64,000 nt of DNA from Caballeronia telluris (GCF_001544495.1 NZ_FCNZ02000014.1:1-64000), one strand, 5' to 3'; positions 36,023 through 44,924 are shown, counted from the stretch's first letter. Translations and numbers: made by a program. The notes: generated by a model not told the origin, from the sequence alone.

Positions 36023-36136
36023 GATGCTCACTCCTTGTATTGTGGGGACGCGCCGTTCTGACGACGGCGACGTCCGAGCATAACAATGCGAAGCGGCAAC
36101 AGACAGCCCAAATGTTATAGATAAGGGAATACCGGA

Positions 36137-37243
36137 TCAGGGCGGCGGAAGCATGTCGGCGACGCGCTCGGCGATCGCGAGCGACGCCGTCAGCCCCGGC
36201 GATTCGATGCCGAACAGGTTCACGAGCCCGCGCACGCCGTGCGCGGATTTTCCCTGGATCATGAAGTCGGCGGCGCTCTGGCCCGGCCCCGAGAGCTTCG
36301 GCCGGATGCCGGCGTAGGCCGGTTGCAGCGCGCCGTCGGGCAGGCCCGGCCAGTACGCGCGGATCGCTGCATAGAACGCGTTCGCGCGTTGCGGATCGAC
36401 GTCATAGCTGATCGACTGCACCCATTCGACGTCCGGCCCGAACTTCGCCTGGCCGCCGAGATCGATGGTCAGATGCACGCCGAGGCCCGCTTCGTTCGGC
36501 ATCGGATAGATCAGGCGGTCGAATGGCGTGCGCCCGCTCACGCTGAAATAATTGCCCTTCGCGAAGTAGAGCGGCGGGACGTGGCGGTCGTCGAGACCCT
36601 GGATCTTCCGGGCGATGTCGTTCGCATGCAGACCCGCGCTGTTGACGACCTGCGCCGCGCGCAGCCGTGCGGGCGTCTCGCCACCGGTTTCGATGATGAA
36701 GCAGCCCTCGCGCGCGTCGATCGCGGTGACGGGCGTGCGAAACGCGATGTTCGCGCCGTCGCGTTCCGCGTCGCCTTGCAGCGCGAGCATGTACTGATGG
36801 CTGTCGACGATGCCCGTCTGCGGCGAATACACCGCCGCGACGCACTGGAGCTGCGGTTCCAAGGCGGCCGCTTCGGCGCCGGACAGCCGTTCGAGCCCCG
36901 TGACGTGATTTTCGACGCCCTTTTGCTCGATCGCCGCAAGCTGCGGCAGTTGATTGCGCGCGGTCGCGACCAGCAGCTTTCCGCAGCGCTGGTGCGGCAC
37001 GCCGTGCGATTCGCAGAATTCGTACAGCATCGCGCGGCCGCGCACGCAGAGTTCCGCCTTGAGCGAGCCGCGCGGGTAGTAGATACCGGCGTGGATCACC
37101 TCGCTGTTGCGCGAACTCGTGCCGATCCCGATTCCCTCCCCCGCTTCCAGCACGACGACTTCGCGCCCGCGCGCCGCGAGCGCCCGGGCGATGGCGAGCC
37201 CGACGGCGCCCGCCCCGATGACGACACATTCGATCTGGTCCAT
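36137..37243 (-). CDS. FAD-dependent oxidoreductase (DAO family, LhgO-like)
   Basis: 368 residues. The Rossmann motif [36 protein letters not shown] and the C-terminal [15 protein letters not shown] match the DadA/GlpD-type FAD oxidoreductases and especially L-2-hydroxyglutarate oxidase-like proteins (LhgO/YgaF). The latter oxidise L-2-hydroxyglutarate to 2-oxoglutarate at the membrane. Substrate specificity is inferred from family resemblance and not certain. Confidence 0.8.
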   Translation of the reverse strand: MDQIECVVIGAGAVGLAIARALAARGREVVVLEAGEGIGIGTSSRNSEVIHAGIYYPRGSLKAELCVRGRAMLYEFCESHGVPHQRCGKLLVATARNQLPQLAAIEQKGVENHVTGLERLSGAEAAALEPQLQCVAAVYSPQTGIVDSHQYMLALQGDAERDGANIAFRTPVTAIDAREGCFIIETGGETPARLRAAQVVNSAGLHANDIARKIQGLDDRHVPPLYFAKGNYFSVSGRTPFDRLIYPMPNEAGLGVHLTIDLGGQAKFGPDVEWVQSISYDVDPQRANAFYAAIRAYWPGLPDGALQPAYAGIRPKLSGPGQSAADFMIQGKSAHGVRGLVNLFGIESPGLTASLAIAERVADMLPPP

Positions 37244-37428
37244 GTCTTTTCCGTCGCAGGGTCAATCAATCCATTCTACTTTCTGGACTATTGCGTGTTG
37301 CACAACAACGGAAGGTGAATTACACCGCGCTATGAAACGATTCACGAAAAGGCAAGAATTAAAGGGTTTCGAGCCAGAAAAATCGGTTTTTGACGGCCTT
37401 TTTGGCAAGTTTTAAAAATCGCGCCCTT

Positions 37429-38406
37429 TCAGAAGCCAATCGCTTTCTTACGCGAGTGCGGGTCGATCTGGATGTCGCCGGCTTCGACGTGATGCCGCCC
37501 GCCGATGCGCGCGTTGCCGAACGCGTTGAGCATCGCCCGGCGCATCGCGCGCGGCGACGCCTTCGTGAGCGCGTCGAGCGGGGCATCGCCGAGCGTTTCC
37601 GGGAAGCGCCGTCCCCACGCGTGCGCGTTGCGGATCTCGTCGTAGATCGCCTGCGCGATGCGGCGCGCGCCGTCGCGATCGGGTGGCGGGATTTCATAGA
37701 CGTTCATGCGGTTCAAGAGCGGCTCGGGGATCGCGCGGGCGTCGTTCGCGGTCGCGATCCACACGACGTTGCCCGCGTTGATCGGCACTTCGGCGAATTC
37801 GTCGATGAAACATTGCGCCGTATCGTGTTCCAGCAGCGCGTAAAGCGCGCCGAGCGGATCGTATTGCGCGTCGCCGGTGGCCTTGTCGATTTCGTCGACG
37901 GTCATGACGGGGTTCGCGTAGCTGCCGTTGACGAGCGCGTCGAAGACCTTGCCCGGCTTGGCGTTGCGCCATTGCGACGACGCGCCCGACAAGATCCAGC
38001 CGGCCGTGAGCGAACTCATCGCGACGTAGTGGCAGGTCGTGCCGAGCAGACGCGCGAGCTGTTTCGCGAAATGCGTCTTGCCGATGCCGGGGTCGCCGAG
38101 GAGCAGCATCGGCATGAGTTCGAGGCGGTCGTCGGTTTCGAGGCAGAGCGCGATCTGCTTGCGGATGTCGGCGAGCGGTTCCTCGAAATTCGGCAGATTG
38201 GCGACGAGATCGTCGATCGACGGCATGCGGTTCGGCTTCACGCAAAAGCGCAGGTTGCCGACCTTGAGCATCTTTTCGTAAGTGGCGCGCAGCGCTTCGC
38301 TGGCGCCGTCGGAGAGATCGTTGAGCGCGGTCTCGACGTCGTCGAGACTGTAGACCTTGCTGAACGATGCGACCGCGAGTTCCTGTTTGACCACGGCTGT
38401 CGTCAT
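37429..38406 (-). CDS. Stand-alone AAA+ ATPase (Lon-like AAA module)
   Basis: 325 residues. Walker A GDPGIGKT is at 104-111, Walker B VMTVDEID at 167-174, sensor 1 in WIATAND (Asn221), and an arginine finger in LLNRM (Arg233). The motif order resembles the AAA module of Lon, but neither the LonN domain nor a protease domain is present. Stand-alone ATPases of this type are annotated simply as AAA-family ATP-binding proteins. The ATG at 38406 gives a sensible start; an upstream frame extension is arginine/proline-rich. Upstream on the same strand is the DUF2442 gene, 125 bases away. Confidence 0.82.
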   Translation of the reverse strand: MTTAVVKQELAVASFSKVYSLDDVETALNDLSDGASEALRATYEKMLKVGNLRFCVKPNRMPSIDDLVANLPNFEEPLADIRKQIALCLETDDRLELMPMLLLGDPGIGKTHFAKQLARLLGTTCHYVAMSSLTAGWILSGASSQWRNAKPGKVFDALVNGSYANPVMTVDEIDKATGDAQYDPLGALYALLEHDTAQCFIDEFAEVPINAGNVVWIATANDARAIPEPLLNRMNVYEIPPPDRDGARRIAQAIYDEIRNAHAWGRRFPETLGDAPLDALTKASPRAMRRAMLNAFGNARIGGRHHVEAGDIQIDPHSRKKAIGF

Positions 38407-38530
38407 GTCACACCCCGTCGTTTCTGTAGTCGATGAGGCCAGTGTATCGACGACAAAAGGCGGCGCAAGCGAGCAGTCGGAGGGGTTTGCTGCTAATTGT
38501 GGGGGGGAACGACCGGCCGTGGGCAGAAGG

Positions 38531-38968
38531 TTACGCGGCCTGAGCCGGAACAGCATGCTTGCGTGGCCTGCCGCCTTTCTTTCCGTTTTCCCGCGAAGCG
38601 GCCGCCTTGGCGGGAGAGGTGATCGAGCCCATTGCGCGGGCGAGGTCGCGCTGCCATGCGCGCGTTCCGAAGACGCCTTTCAGAAGCGCCGGCGCATAGA
38701 TGGACAGGTCCAGCCGAGGAAAATGCAAGTCGTAGCCATCTCCCCAGATTTCGATGTGGGAGAGATCTGCCGTGCCTGGCGGGGCGGGCAGCAAATCAAA
38801 CTCTTGGATGATCGCGACCGGCACGCCGAGCGTGACGCCATTGTCGTAGTCGATTTCGAGCTTCGCGCTCGCACGTCGGTAGCGCGCGGCGGCGACACGC
38901 GGGCCGAGCGCCTTGCCGGCCTGAACAGCGCGCTCGTATTGCTCGCGCTCCTCTTTAGTGTTTGCCAT
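38531..38968 (-). CDS. DUF2442 domain protein
   Basis: 145 residues. The central part, LEIDYDNGVTLGVPVAIIQE followed by LSHIEIWGDGYDLHFPRLDL, matches DUF2442 (NE0471 N-terminal-like). The C terminus is a basic tail (RENGKKGGRPRKHA) like a DNA-binding extension. DUF2442 genes are commonly paired with DUF4160 genes, sometimes suggested as toxin-antitoxin-like modules. Here the ATG overlaps the end of a frameshifted DUF4160 gene. GGAGAAG precedes the ATG at 38968. Confidence 0.82.
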   Translation of the reverse strand: MANTKEEREQYERAVQAGKALGPRVAAARYRRASAKLEIDYDNGVTLGVPVAIIQEFDLLPAPPGTADLSHIEIWGDGYDLHFPRLDLSIYAPALLKGVFGTRAWQRDLARAMGSITSPAKAAASRENGKKGGRPRKHAVPAQAA

Positions 38969-39201
38969 GAATGCTTCTCCAATGCTCGCAGAGAACGCGT
39001 ATCTCGGTTTCGACGAATCGCGCGATTTTTCGAACCGTCGCGAGCCCAATCCTGCCCTGGATTTCCCTGACGACCACGGGTCCCGACGGGCAGTTCAGTT
39101 CGTAGACCGCCCTCGGGGCCGATCGCGTGGACGTGCGCGGGTCGATGGTCCAACGTAAAAATGACTAACTTGTATCCTTGCGTCCGAAATAGCTTTGGCA
39201 T
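38955..39201 (-). pseudogene. Frameshifted DUF4160 gene
   Basis: Reading starts at 39201 (MPKLFRTQGYKLVIF, then HRPAHVHAIGPEGG), typical of DUF4160. Near 39107-39114 the conserved continuation (AVYELNCPSGPVVVREIQG, then RIGLATVRKIARFVETEIRV and WRSIHGKH) is only found one frame over, ending at 38955. A deletion of 5 bases in a short GAGGGC/GAGGC repeat, or a 1-base insertion, would explain this. In the intact order the stop codon overlaps the DUF2442 start by 14 bases. The break could be a real mutation or a sequencing error. Confidence 0.75.
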
Positions 39202-39591
39202 AGCGAGTATAAACCTAACGACAGGTTATTTTCCTTTCTGATCGGTTGGTCGAACGTTTTGGCATGCCCGCATAGACCCGCTCACTCGCGATAAATATCC
39301 CCCAACAACGTCATAAAGTATGGAGAAAGCGCCCAGCCCCAAGCGCTAGTATCATCGACACGTCTCGACGCGGATCGAACCGCCCGTCCCCGGGTGCAGA
39401 TCGTGCTCCCGAAAGGCGAAGCGCCGTCGGCGAATTGCAATGCGCGCATCCGGACCCAAATAGAGGACGACGCACGCAAAGCAGCCTCCGGCTGAACCCG
39501 CCGACGCCCGCGGTGTCACAAATACGTTCCCGACCACGGGCCGCGCGGGCAAAAACCGCGCGCATGCCCGCTCTCCAGGAGAAGACTTTCG
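39202..39591. other. Intergenic region
   Basis: About 390 bases between the DUF4160 relic and an exported-protein gene. It starts with lower-GC sequence (about 39200-39360) likely to hold the promoters of both flanking genes. The part from about 39370 to 39570 is GC-rich with no supported gene. Immediately before 39592 is AGGAGAAG, the ribosome site of the downstream gene. Confidence 0.45.
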
Positions 39592-40110
39592 ATGCTGAAC
39601 CCGCGCGCCATCCGTCTGCCGACCCTGCTTCTCGCCGGCGCATCGCTCGCTCTGACGCTCGCCGCCCACGCGCAGAGCACGTCGCAGCCGGTGGCGTGGG
39701 AGCTTCAGGTCCTGAGCGACGGCCAGCAGATAGACTCGTTCTCCGCGACCACCAACGTCGGCCAGGCGCGCACCGATACGCATCACAACGTCGTGAAGAA
39801 CAACGTAGGCTGCGCCGACAAGCCGGCCGGCGACATCGACCTGCAACGCACCCTCACGGTCTCGCCGACCCACGCGGGCCCGGACGACATCACGCTTTCG
39901 ATCGAAGCCCAGGAAACGCTCCAGGACGACGCGTCGCGCGCCACCGTGCAGGGTTGCAAGCTGCCGCCGCAGCCGCGCGTCGTGAACGCGTCGCATCCGG
40001 GGCTCGTGCTCAAGCCCGGAGAATGGTCGAACTGGCAGATCGTCGAAAAGAATCCGTCGCTTGCGTATCGGGTACGTGCCAGCCTGAATACCACTGCGGC
40101 GGCCCAATGA
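39592..40110 (+). CDS. Exported protein of unknown function
   Basis: 172 residues with a signal peptide (LPTLLLAGASLALTLAAHAQ). The mature part is beta-rich with two Cys (VGCADK and QGCKLP) that may form a disulfide. A strong AGGAG site precedes the ATG. I do not recognise the family. It is followed 50 bases later by an EEP-family phosphoesterase gene on the same strand, so the two may share a transcript. Confidence 0.72.
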   Translation: MLNPRAIRLPTLLLAGASLALTLAAHAQSTSQPVAWELQVLSDGQQIDSFSATTNVGQARTDTHHNVVKNNVGCADKPAGDIDLQRTLTVSPTHAGPDDITLSIEAQETLQDDASRATVQGCKLPPQPRVVNASHPGLVLKPGEWSNWQIVEKNPSLAYRVRASLNTTAAAQ

Positions 40111-40159
40111 CGGCCTGACCGATCCGATCCGCGCCGCGCCGCACGACAACACGAAACGC

Positions 40160-40966
40160 ATGCGAAACCCCGACCATTTCCCGCCGAGCCTTCCTTCCGC
40201 GCACGAAACGCCCGATTTCACCGCGGTGAGCTGGAATCTGCACAAGGGCCGCTCGCCGCTCGGGCTGCAGGCCTGGAGCGCCATGCAGCGCTGGGTTCAG
40301 TCCACCAACGCCGATGCCTATTTCCTCCAGGAAGCGATGGCGCGGCGCATGCCCCAGCCGATGCTCGCCACGGGTTTCGGCAATCCGCTCGCCAGCCCGC
40401 CCGACGACATCTGGCATTGCCAGGCCACCGAAATCGCGCAGGCGCTCGAACTTCAGATCGCGCTCGGACCGAACGTGTTCAAGCCGTCGTGGCGACACGG
40501 CAACGCGATCCTCTCGCCGCATCCGCTCGATCTCTCCGGCCGCTGGGACATCTCGGCGCATCGCTTCGAACGGCGCGGCCTGCTGGTCGCGCGCGCGACC
40601 TTCGCGGGACGCTCGATCACCCTGCTCTGCGCGCATCTCGCGCTCACGCGCCAGGCGCGTCTGCGTCAGATGAACTGGATCGCGCACTGGATCGCGAAAG
40701 AGGCGCCGGACGGCCCGCTCGTGCTCGCGGGCGATTTCAACGACTGGCGCAACGATTCCGTGCCGCTCTTCGGCGAACTCGGCATGCATGAAGTCGCGAC
40801 GCTGCTCGGCGAATCGGGGCGGACGTTTCCGGCATTTTCACCGGCGCTCGCGCTCGACAAGATGTTCGTGCGCGGCATGAAGCCGGTCGAATGGATCACG
40901 CCGACGCAGGACACCGCGTGGCTCTCGGATCACCTTCCGTATATGGCGCGGCTGCGGGTGGAGTGA
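40160..40966 (+). CDS. Endonuclease/exonuclease/phosphatase-family protein
   Basis: 268 residues of the EEP fold. VSWNLHKGR near the N terminus (catalytic Asn), FLQEAM (metal-binding Glu), LLCAHLAL, GDFNDWRN (catalytic Asp/Asn) and the C-terminal SDHLPYMA (catalytic Asp-His) are all present. The family hydrolyses phosphodiesters in DNA, RNA, or phosphoinositides/sphingomyelin. There is no signal peptide. The substrate is unknown. Confidence 0.87.
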   Translation: MRNPDHFPPSLPSAHETPDFTAVSWNLHKGRSPLGLQAWSAMQRWVQSTNADAYFLQEAMARRMPQPMLATGFGNPLASPPDDIWHCQATEIAQALELQIALGPNVFKPSWRHGNAILSPHPLDLSGRWDISAHRFERRGLLVARATFAGRSITLLCAHLALTRQARLRQMNWIAHWIAKEAPDGPLVLAGDFNDWRNDSVPLFGELGMHEVATLLGESGRTFPAFSPALALDKMFVRGMKPVEWITPTQDTAWLSDHLPYMARLRVE

Positions 40967-40976
40967 CGAGCGCCGC

Positions 40977-41402
40977 TTACGCGATCAGCGTTTCCAGTTC
41001 GGTGAAGGAAACCGGCTTGACGAGGTGATGATCGAAACCGGCATCGATCGAGCGCTGCCGGTCCGCGTCGCCGCCGAAGCCGGTCAGCGCGATCAGGAGC
41101 GCATCGCACGTCGAATCCCGCTGGCGCAGTTCGCGCGCGAGCGTGAAGCCGTCCATGTCCGGCAGACCGATGTCGAGAATCACCACCTGCGGCCTGAATC
41201 CATCGACGGTGGCGAGCGCGCTCGCGCCATCGAAGGCCGCGCGCACGTCGTGGCCGAGCGTCTCGATCAGCATCGACAGGGCTTCTGCCGCATCGACGCT
41301 GTCGTCGACGACGAGCACGCGCCGACGAAGCCCCGTGCGGTTGTCCGCGCCGGTCGTGTCCATGTCGTTCATCGTGGTCTGCCAGATGGGCGCGCCCCGC
41401 AT
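40977..41402 (-). CDS. Single-domain response regulator
   Basis: About 141 residues in the longest form. An ATG at 41372 (MNDMDTTGAD) may be the true start, giving about 131 residues. Acidic pocket residues are in LVVDDSVDAAE, phospho-acceptor Asp77 in VVILDIGLPDMDG (numbered from the longest form), Thr in ALTGFGG and Lys in HLVKPVS. There is no output domain. It resembles the receiver at 29970-30335. It overlaps no partner gene, and no kinase is nearby. It converges with the EEP-family gene ten bases away. Confidence 0.82.
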   Translation of the reverse strand: MRGAPIWQTTMNDMDTTGADNRTGLRRRVLVVDDSVDAAEALSMLIETLGHDVRAAFDGASALATVDGFRPQVVILDIGLPDMDGFTLARELRQRDSTCDALLIALTGFGGDADRQRSIDAGFDHHLVKPVSFTELETLIA

Positions 41403-41619
41403 CGGCGCACTTTCGATATAAGTCCGGCCGACTGTAGCACAGGCGTTCGGGCCGAGTAAATTCGTCTGCCCGCGCGGGGCGTGCTTTTGCGGCCGGTCGG
41501 CGCGGGGTTGAAAGCGCGCTGAAACGCGCCGGAAAATGGATGCGCAAACCTCGTGTGGCCGCCTCTGTTATGGTGAAGTTCGGGCCGCGGCGCGCGGCCG
41601 CCTTCACGCGTGACGCACC

Positions 41620-42237
41620 ATGTTCGACCTTTTCGACGACATCCCCAAGCCCGAGATCGACTGGCAGCCGGACTGGCTTCCCGCCGATCTCGCGTCCGAT
41701 CTGATGGCGGCCTTGATCGACGAAGTCCGCTGGCAGCAGGACACGATGACGACGCCCGGCGGCCGCGTGCCGCTGCCGCGCCTGACCGCGTGGCAGGGCG
41801 AGCCGGATGCCGTCTACGTCTATTCGGGCATTCGCAATGTGCCAGCGCCGTGGACGCCCACGGTCGCGCAGTTGCGCGCGCGCGCCGAGGAGGCGTCGCA
41901 GACGCGCTTTAACAGCGTGCTGCTCAACCGCTACCGCACCGGCCAGGACAGCATGGGCTGGCACGCCGACAAGGAGCGCGAACTCGGGCCTGAGCCGGTT
42001 ATCGCGTCGGTGAGCCTCGGCACGACGCGCACGTTCGAGTTCCGCCACGCACGCACGCACGCGACCCATACGCTCTCGCTCGCGCACGGCAGCCTGCTCG
42101 TGATGCGCGGACGCACGCAGCAGGAATGGGTTCATCGCGTGCCGAAGGAGCCGGCCGCGCGCGGCGAGCGCATCAATCTCACTTTTCGCTGGGTCGATGC
42201 CGCCGCCGCGCCGAAGCGGAAGACGCGCCGCGCCTGA
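41620..42237 (+). CDS. AlkB-type 2-oxoglutarate/Fe(II)-dependent dioxygenase
   Basis: 205 residues. The iron triad is His115/Asp117 (GWHADKE) and His172 (WVHRVPK). The 2-oxoglutarate and nucleotide region is RINLTFR (184-190, R-x-N-x-T-x-R). Such enzymes demethylate alkylated DNA or RNA bases (N1-methyladenine, N3-methylcytosine). Length and motif spacing fit the AlkB2/ABH2-like bacterial subgroup rather than E. coli AlkB. No Ada gene is nearby. Confidence 0.9.
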   Translation: MFDLFDDIPKPEIDWQPDWLPADLASDLMAALIDEVRWQQDTMTTPGGRVPLPRLTAWQGEPDAVYVYSGIRNVPAPWTPTVAQLRARAEEASQTRFNSVLLNRYRTGQDSMGWHADKERELGPEPVIASVSLGTTRTFEFRHARTHATHTLSLAHGSLLVMRGRTQQEWVHRVPKEPAARGERINLTFRWVDAAAAPKRKTRRA

Positions 42238-42256
42238 GCATCGAAGGCCCTGCGGC

Positions 42257-42652
42257 CTACGGTCGCCTGGCGACGAAATCGATCTCGACGAGCGCGTCGC
42301 GCGCCAGTCCCGTCACGCCGATGCAGGTGCGCGCCGGCAGCGGCTTCGGCAGGAAATAGGACTTGTAGACGGCGTTCATCGCGTCGTAGTCGCGCTTGAA
42401 CTCGGTGAGGAAGATGCGCACGCTGACCACGTGGTCGAGCGTCAGACCGACCCCGGCCAGCACGAGAATCAGGTTGTCCATCACGCGACGCGTCTGCGCG
42501 GCGACGCCTTCCGGCAGCGGCGCGCGATCGTCGACGGGATCGGTCGGCATCTGGCCGGTCAGGAACACCCAGCCGTCGGCTTCGGCCGCGTGGGAGAACG
42601 GACCGACCGGCGTGGGCGCGGCGTCGACCATCGTGAATGTGGGCAGGCTCAA
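42257..42652 (-). CDS. RidA-family enamine/imine deaminase
   Basis: 131 residues. It shows the family opening (AAPTPVGPFSHAAEADGWVFLTG), GVAAQTRRVMDNLILVLAGV, and the C-terminal PARTCIGVTGLARDALVEID with the catalytic Arg. RidA hydrolyses reactive enamine/imine intermediates released by PLP enzymes, such as 2-aminoacrylate. It follows acdS on the same strand with 63 bases between, so it is likely co-transcribed with a PLP-dependent deaminase. Confidence 0.88.
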   Translation of the reverse strand: MSLPTFTMVDAAPTPVGPFSHAAEADGWVFLTGQMPTDPVDDRAPLPEGVAAQTRRVMDNLILVLAGVGLTLDHVVSVRIFLTEFKRDYDAMNAVYKSYFLPKPLPARTCIGVTGLARDALVEIDFVARRP

Positions 42653-42715
42653 ATCGGCTCCTGAGTCAAAAGTGAAAAAGCTCTCACGTTATCGCGCCAA
42701 AAAATACGCTTCCTC

Positions 42716-43729
42716 TCACGCGAACGCCTTGTGATAGGCGTTGAGCGCGGGCGCGCCGCCCAGATGCACATACAGCACGTTCGCGCCCGGCGCGATTTCG
42801 CCCGCCTTCGCCATCGCGATTAGCCCGGCCATGGATTTGCCCTCGTACACCGGATCGGTCAGCATCGCTTCGAGCCGCGCTGCCGTGCGGATCGCGTCGA
42901 TCGTCTGCTCGTCCGGCAAACCATAGTCCGGCCCGGCAAAACGCGGATCGATGATGACGTCGGCGTCGTCGATCGGCTTGTCGATGCCGATCAGTTCCGC
43001 CGTCTGCCGTGCAATCTTCGTGACGGCGCGGCGGGTCATCGCTTCGTCGCAGGCGGTGTCGATGCCGATCAGCCGGCGGGGCCGTTCCTGCGCCTTGAAG
43101 CCCGCGACCATGCCGCCTTGCGTGGAACCGGTGCAGGTCGCGGTGATGACGGTGTCGAAGAACACGCCCAGGTCGTTTTCCTGGCGTTCGAGTTCGTCGG
43201 CGAAATTCGCGTAGCCGAGGCCGCCCAGCGGATGATCCGACGCGCCCGCAGGAATCGCATACGGCTTGCCGCCGTCGCGGCGCACCTGTTCGAGCGCGCG
43301 CTCCCAGGTCTTTTTCACCTCGGTCGAGTAGCCTTCGCCCTCCAGCAACGTCTCGGCGCCCATCAGCCGCGACAGCAGGATGTTGCCGACCTTGTCGTAC
43401 ACCGGGTCTTCCCAGTGCGTCCACTCCTCCTGCACGAGCCGGCAGCGCATGCCGAGCACCGCGGCCACCGCCGCGACCTGCCGCGTGTGATTCGACTGGA
43501 TGTTGCCGATCGAGACGAGCGTGTCGGCGCCCTGCTTCACGGCGTCGGCGGCGAGCCATTCGAGCTTGCGAATCTTGTTGCCGCCGAACGCGAGCCCGGA
43601 CGAGACGTCGTCGCGCTTCGCCCACACCGAAACGCCGAGCGCCTTCGACAGCCGTTCGAGCTTGTGGATCGGCGAGGGAAAAAAGCCGAGCGTGACGCGG
43701 CCGAAGCGCTTTTCGAGATCGAGTGCCAT
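42716..43729 (-). CDS. acdS: 1-Aminocyclopropane-1-carboxylate deaminase
   Basis: The 337-residue PLP enzyme splits ACC to 2-oxobutyrate and ammonia, lowering plant ethylene. The PLP Lys is Lys52 (GGNKIRKLE). Ser79 lies in GNIQSNHTRQ. Tyr295-Glu296 (DPVYEGKSM) and Leu323 (HLGGAPALN) match the Glu295/Leu322 pair that separates ACC deaminases from D-cysteine desulfhydrases. One oddity is His81 after SN, where most AcdS have Gln; desulfhydrases have His there, so activity needs testing. Divergent from acdR, upstream of ridA. Confidence 0.85.
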   Translation of the reverse strand: MALDLEKRFGRVTLGFFPSPIHKLERLSKALGVSVWAKRDDVSSGLAFGGNKIRKLEWLAADAVKQGADTLVSIGNIQSNHTRQVAAVAAVLGMRCRLVQEEWTHWEDPVYDKVGNILLSRLMGAETLLEGEGYSTEVKKTWERALEQVRRDGGKPYAIPAGASDHPLGGLGYANFADELERQENDLGVFFDTVITATCTGSTQGGMVAGFKAQERPRRLIGIDTACDEAMTRRAVTKIARQTAELIGIDKPIDDADVIIDPRFAGPDYGLPDEQTIDAIRTAARLEAMLTDPVYEGKSMAGLIAMAKAGEIAPGANVLYVHLGGAPALNAYHKAFA

Positions 43730-43797
43730 GCGTGAGATTCCTGTTGGAAGGCGACGAAAGGAGATCTCATTCTAGAAATTTGTTCGCTGAATGTGCT

Positions 43798-43826
43798 TTG
43801 TTCAAAAACCTCGTTTGGCGTAGTAT
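43798..43826 (+). promoter_or_regulatory. Predicted acdR promoter in the acdS-acdR divergent region
   Basis: TTGTTC (43798-43803) and TAGTAT (43821-43826) are separated by 17 bases. The whole acdS-acdR gap (43730-43894) is distinctly AT-rich, as expected for an Lrp-type control region. No clear single palindrome was found. Confidence 0.4.
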
Positions 43827-43894
43827 TTTTATATTCGACGCATGTTTCAGATCATCTTTCCGAAATTGTCGCTCTTTGCAAAACGATCTTCATC

Positions 43895-44368
43895 ATGCCC
43901 GACCAGGACATCCCGCTCGATCCGACCGACCGCAAGATCCTCCGCGCCCTTCAGAACGACGGCCGGCTGAGTAATGCCGAACTGGCGAAACTCGTCGGCC
44001 TGAGCGCGGCTGCGTGCTGGAACCGCACGAAGCGTCTGTTCGACCTGCGCGTGATCCAGGGCGTGCACGCGCGCATCGATCCGGCGGCCGTTCAGCGGCC
44101 GGTGCTGGTGCTGGTCGGCGTGGTGCTCGACCGCTCGACGCAGGAAAGCTTTGCGCTCTTCGAAAGCGCCGCGCGCGAACTGCCGCAGGTGCTCGAATGC
44201 GTGCTGGTCGCGGGCGACGTCGATTATTTCCTGAAAGTGCGCGTGCGCGATCTGGCCGCGTTCAACGTCTTTCACAGCGAAAAAATCCTCGCCCTGCCGA
44301 GCGTGCGGCAGGTGCGCACCTTCTTCGTGATGAACGAGGTCAAACTCGACGGACAATTGCTGTTCTGA
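43895..44368 (+). CDS. acdR: Lrp/AsnC-family regulator, probable AcdR
   Basis: 157 residues. The HTH is in NAELAKLVGLSAAACWNRTK and the RAM domain in ECVLVAGDVDYFLKVRVRDL. The divergent position next to acdS is the same as that of AcdR (Lrp-type activator of ACC deaminase) in other bacteria. The ATG at 43895 gives the conserved start (MPDQDIPLDPTDRKIL); an upstream in-frame ATG lies in the presumed promoter. Confidence 0.87.
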   Translation: MPDQDIPLDPTDRKILRALQNDGRLSNAELAKLVGLSAAACWNRTKRLFDLRVIQGVHARIDPAAVQRPVLVLVGVVLDRSTQESFALFESAARELPQVLECVLVAGDVDYFLKVRVRDLAAFNVFHSEKILALPSVRQVRTFFVMNEVKLDGQLLF

Positions 44369-44404
44369 GCGACCGAACCGCACCCGATCAACCCGGAACC
44401 CGCC

Positions 44405-44902
44405 ATGCTCCCTTTTCCCGTCCTGATGGAAGTCGTGATCCGCATGCTCGTGGCGGTGGCGATCGGCTGCATCATCGGCATCGACCGCGATCTGCACGGC
44501 AAGCCGACCGGCATGAAGACGCTCGGGCTGGTCTCGCTCGGCGCGTGTCTCGCGACGATGTCCGCGATGGGTTTTTCGGTGGCCGCGCCCTCCGCGAACG
44601 CCGACGTGTCGCGCGTCGTGCAGGGGATCGTCACCGGCATCGGCTTTCTCGGCGCGGGCGTGATCATCCAGAATCCGGACCAGAACCGCGTGCGCGGGCT
44701 GACGACGGCGGCATCGATCTGGGTGACGGCGGCGGTCGGGATCGTGTGCGGTCTCGGGCTCTGGAGCGTGGCGCTCGCGGCGACCGTGATCCTGATCGCG
44801 CTGCTGACCATCGGTCGCCTGATCGAGAAGTCGCTGCATCGGCAATGGCTGCAAAAGCCGCCCGCCGAGCGCGAGGCACGCAGCCTCCCCGACGAGGACT
44901 GA
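44405..44902 (+). CDS. MgtC/SapB-family membrane protein
   Basis: 165 residues with about four to five hydrophobic helices. The family core is clear: AIGCIIGIDRDLHGKPTGMK, GIVTGIGFLGAGVIIQNPD, RGLTTAASIWVTAAVGIVCG. MgtC-like proteins modulate membrane energetics or Mg2+ homeostasis and aid survival in host cells. It follows acdR by 36 bases on the same strand and may share its transcript. No Mg2+ riboswitch was seen. Confidence 0.88.
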   Translation: MLPFPVLMEVVIRMLVAVAIGCIIGIDRDLHGKPTGMKTLGLVSLGACLATMSAMGFSVAAPSANADVSRVVQGIVTGIGFLGAGVIIQNPDQNRVRGLTTAASIWVTAAVGIVCGLGLWSVALAATVILIALLTIGRLIEKSLHRQWLQKPPAEREARSLPDED

Positions 44903-44924
44903 GCCTGCCGCCAGTCGGCGCAGC

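Noticed and set aside
44369..44404. A Mg2+-sensing leader before the MgtC-like gene
   Set aside because: Only 36 bases separate it from acdR, too little for a known Mg2+ riboswitch or attenuator.
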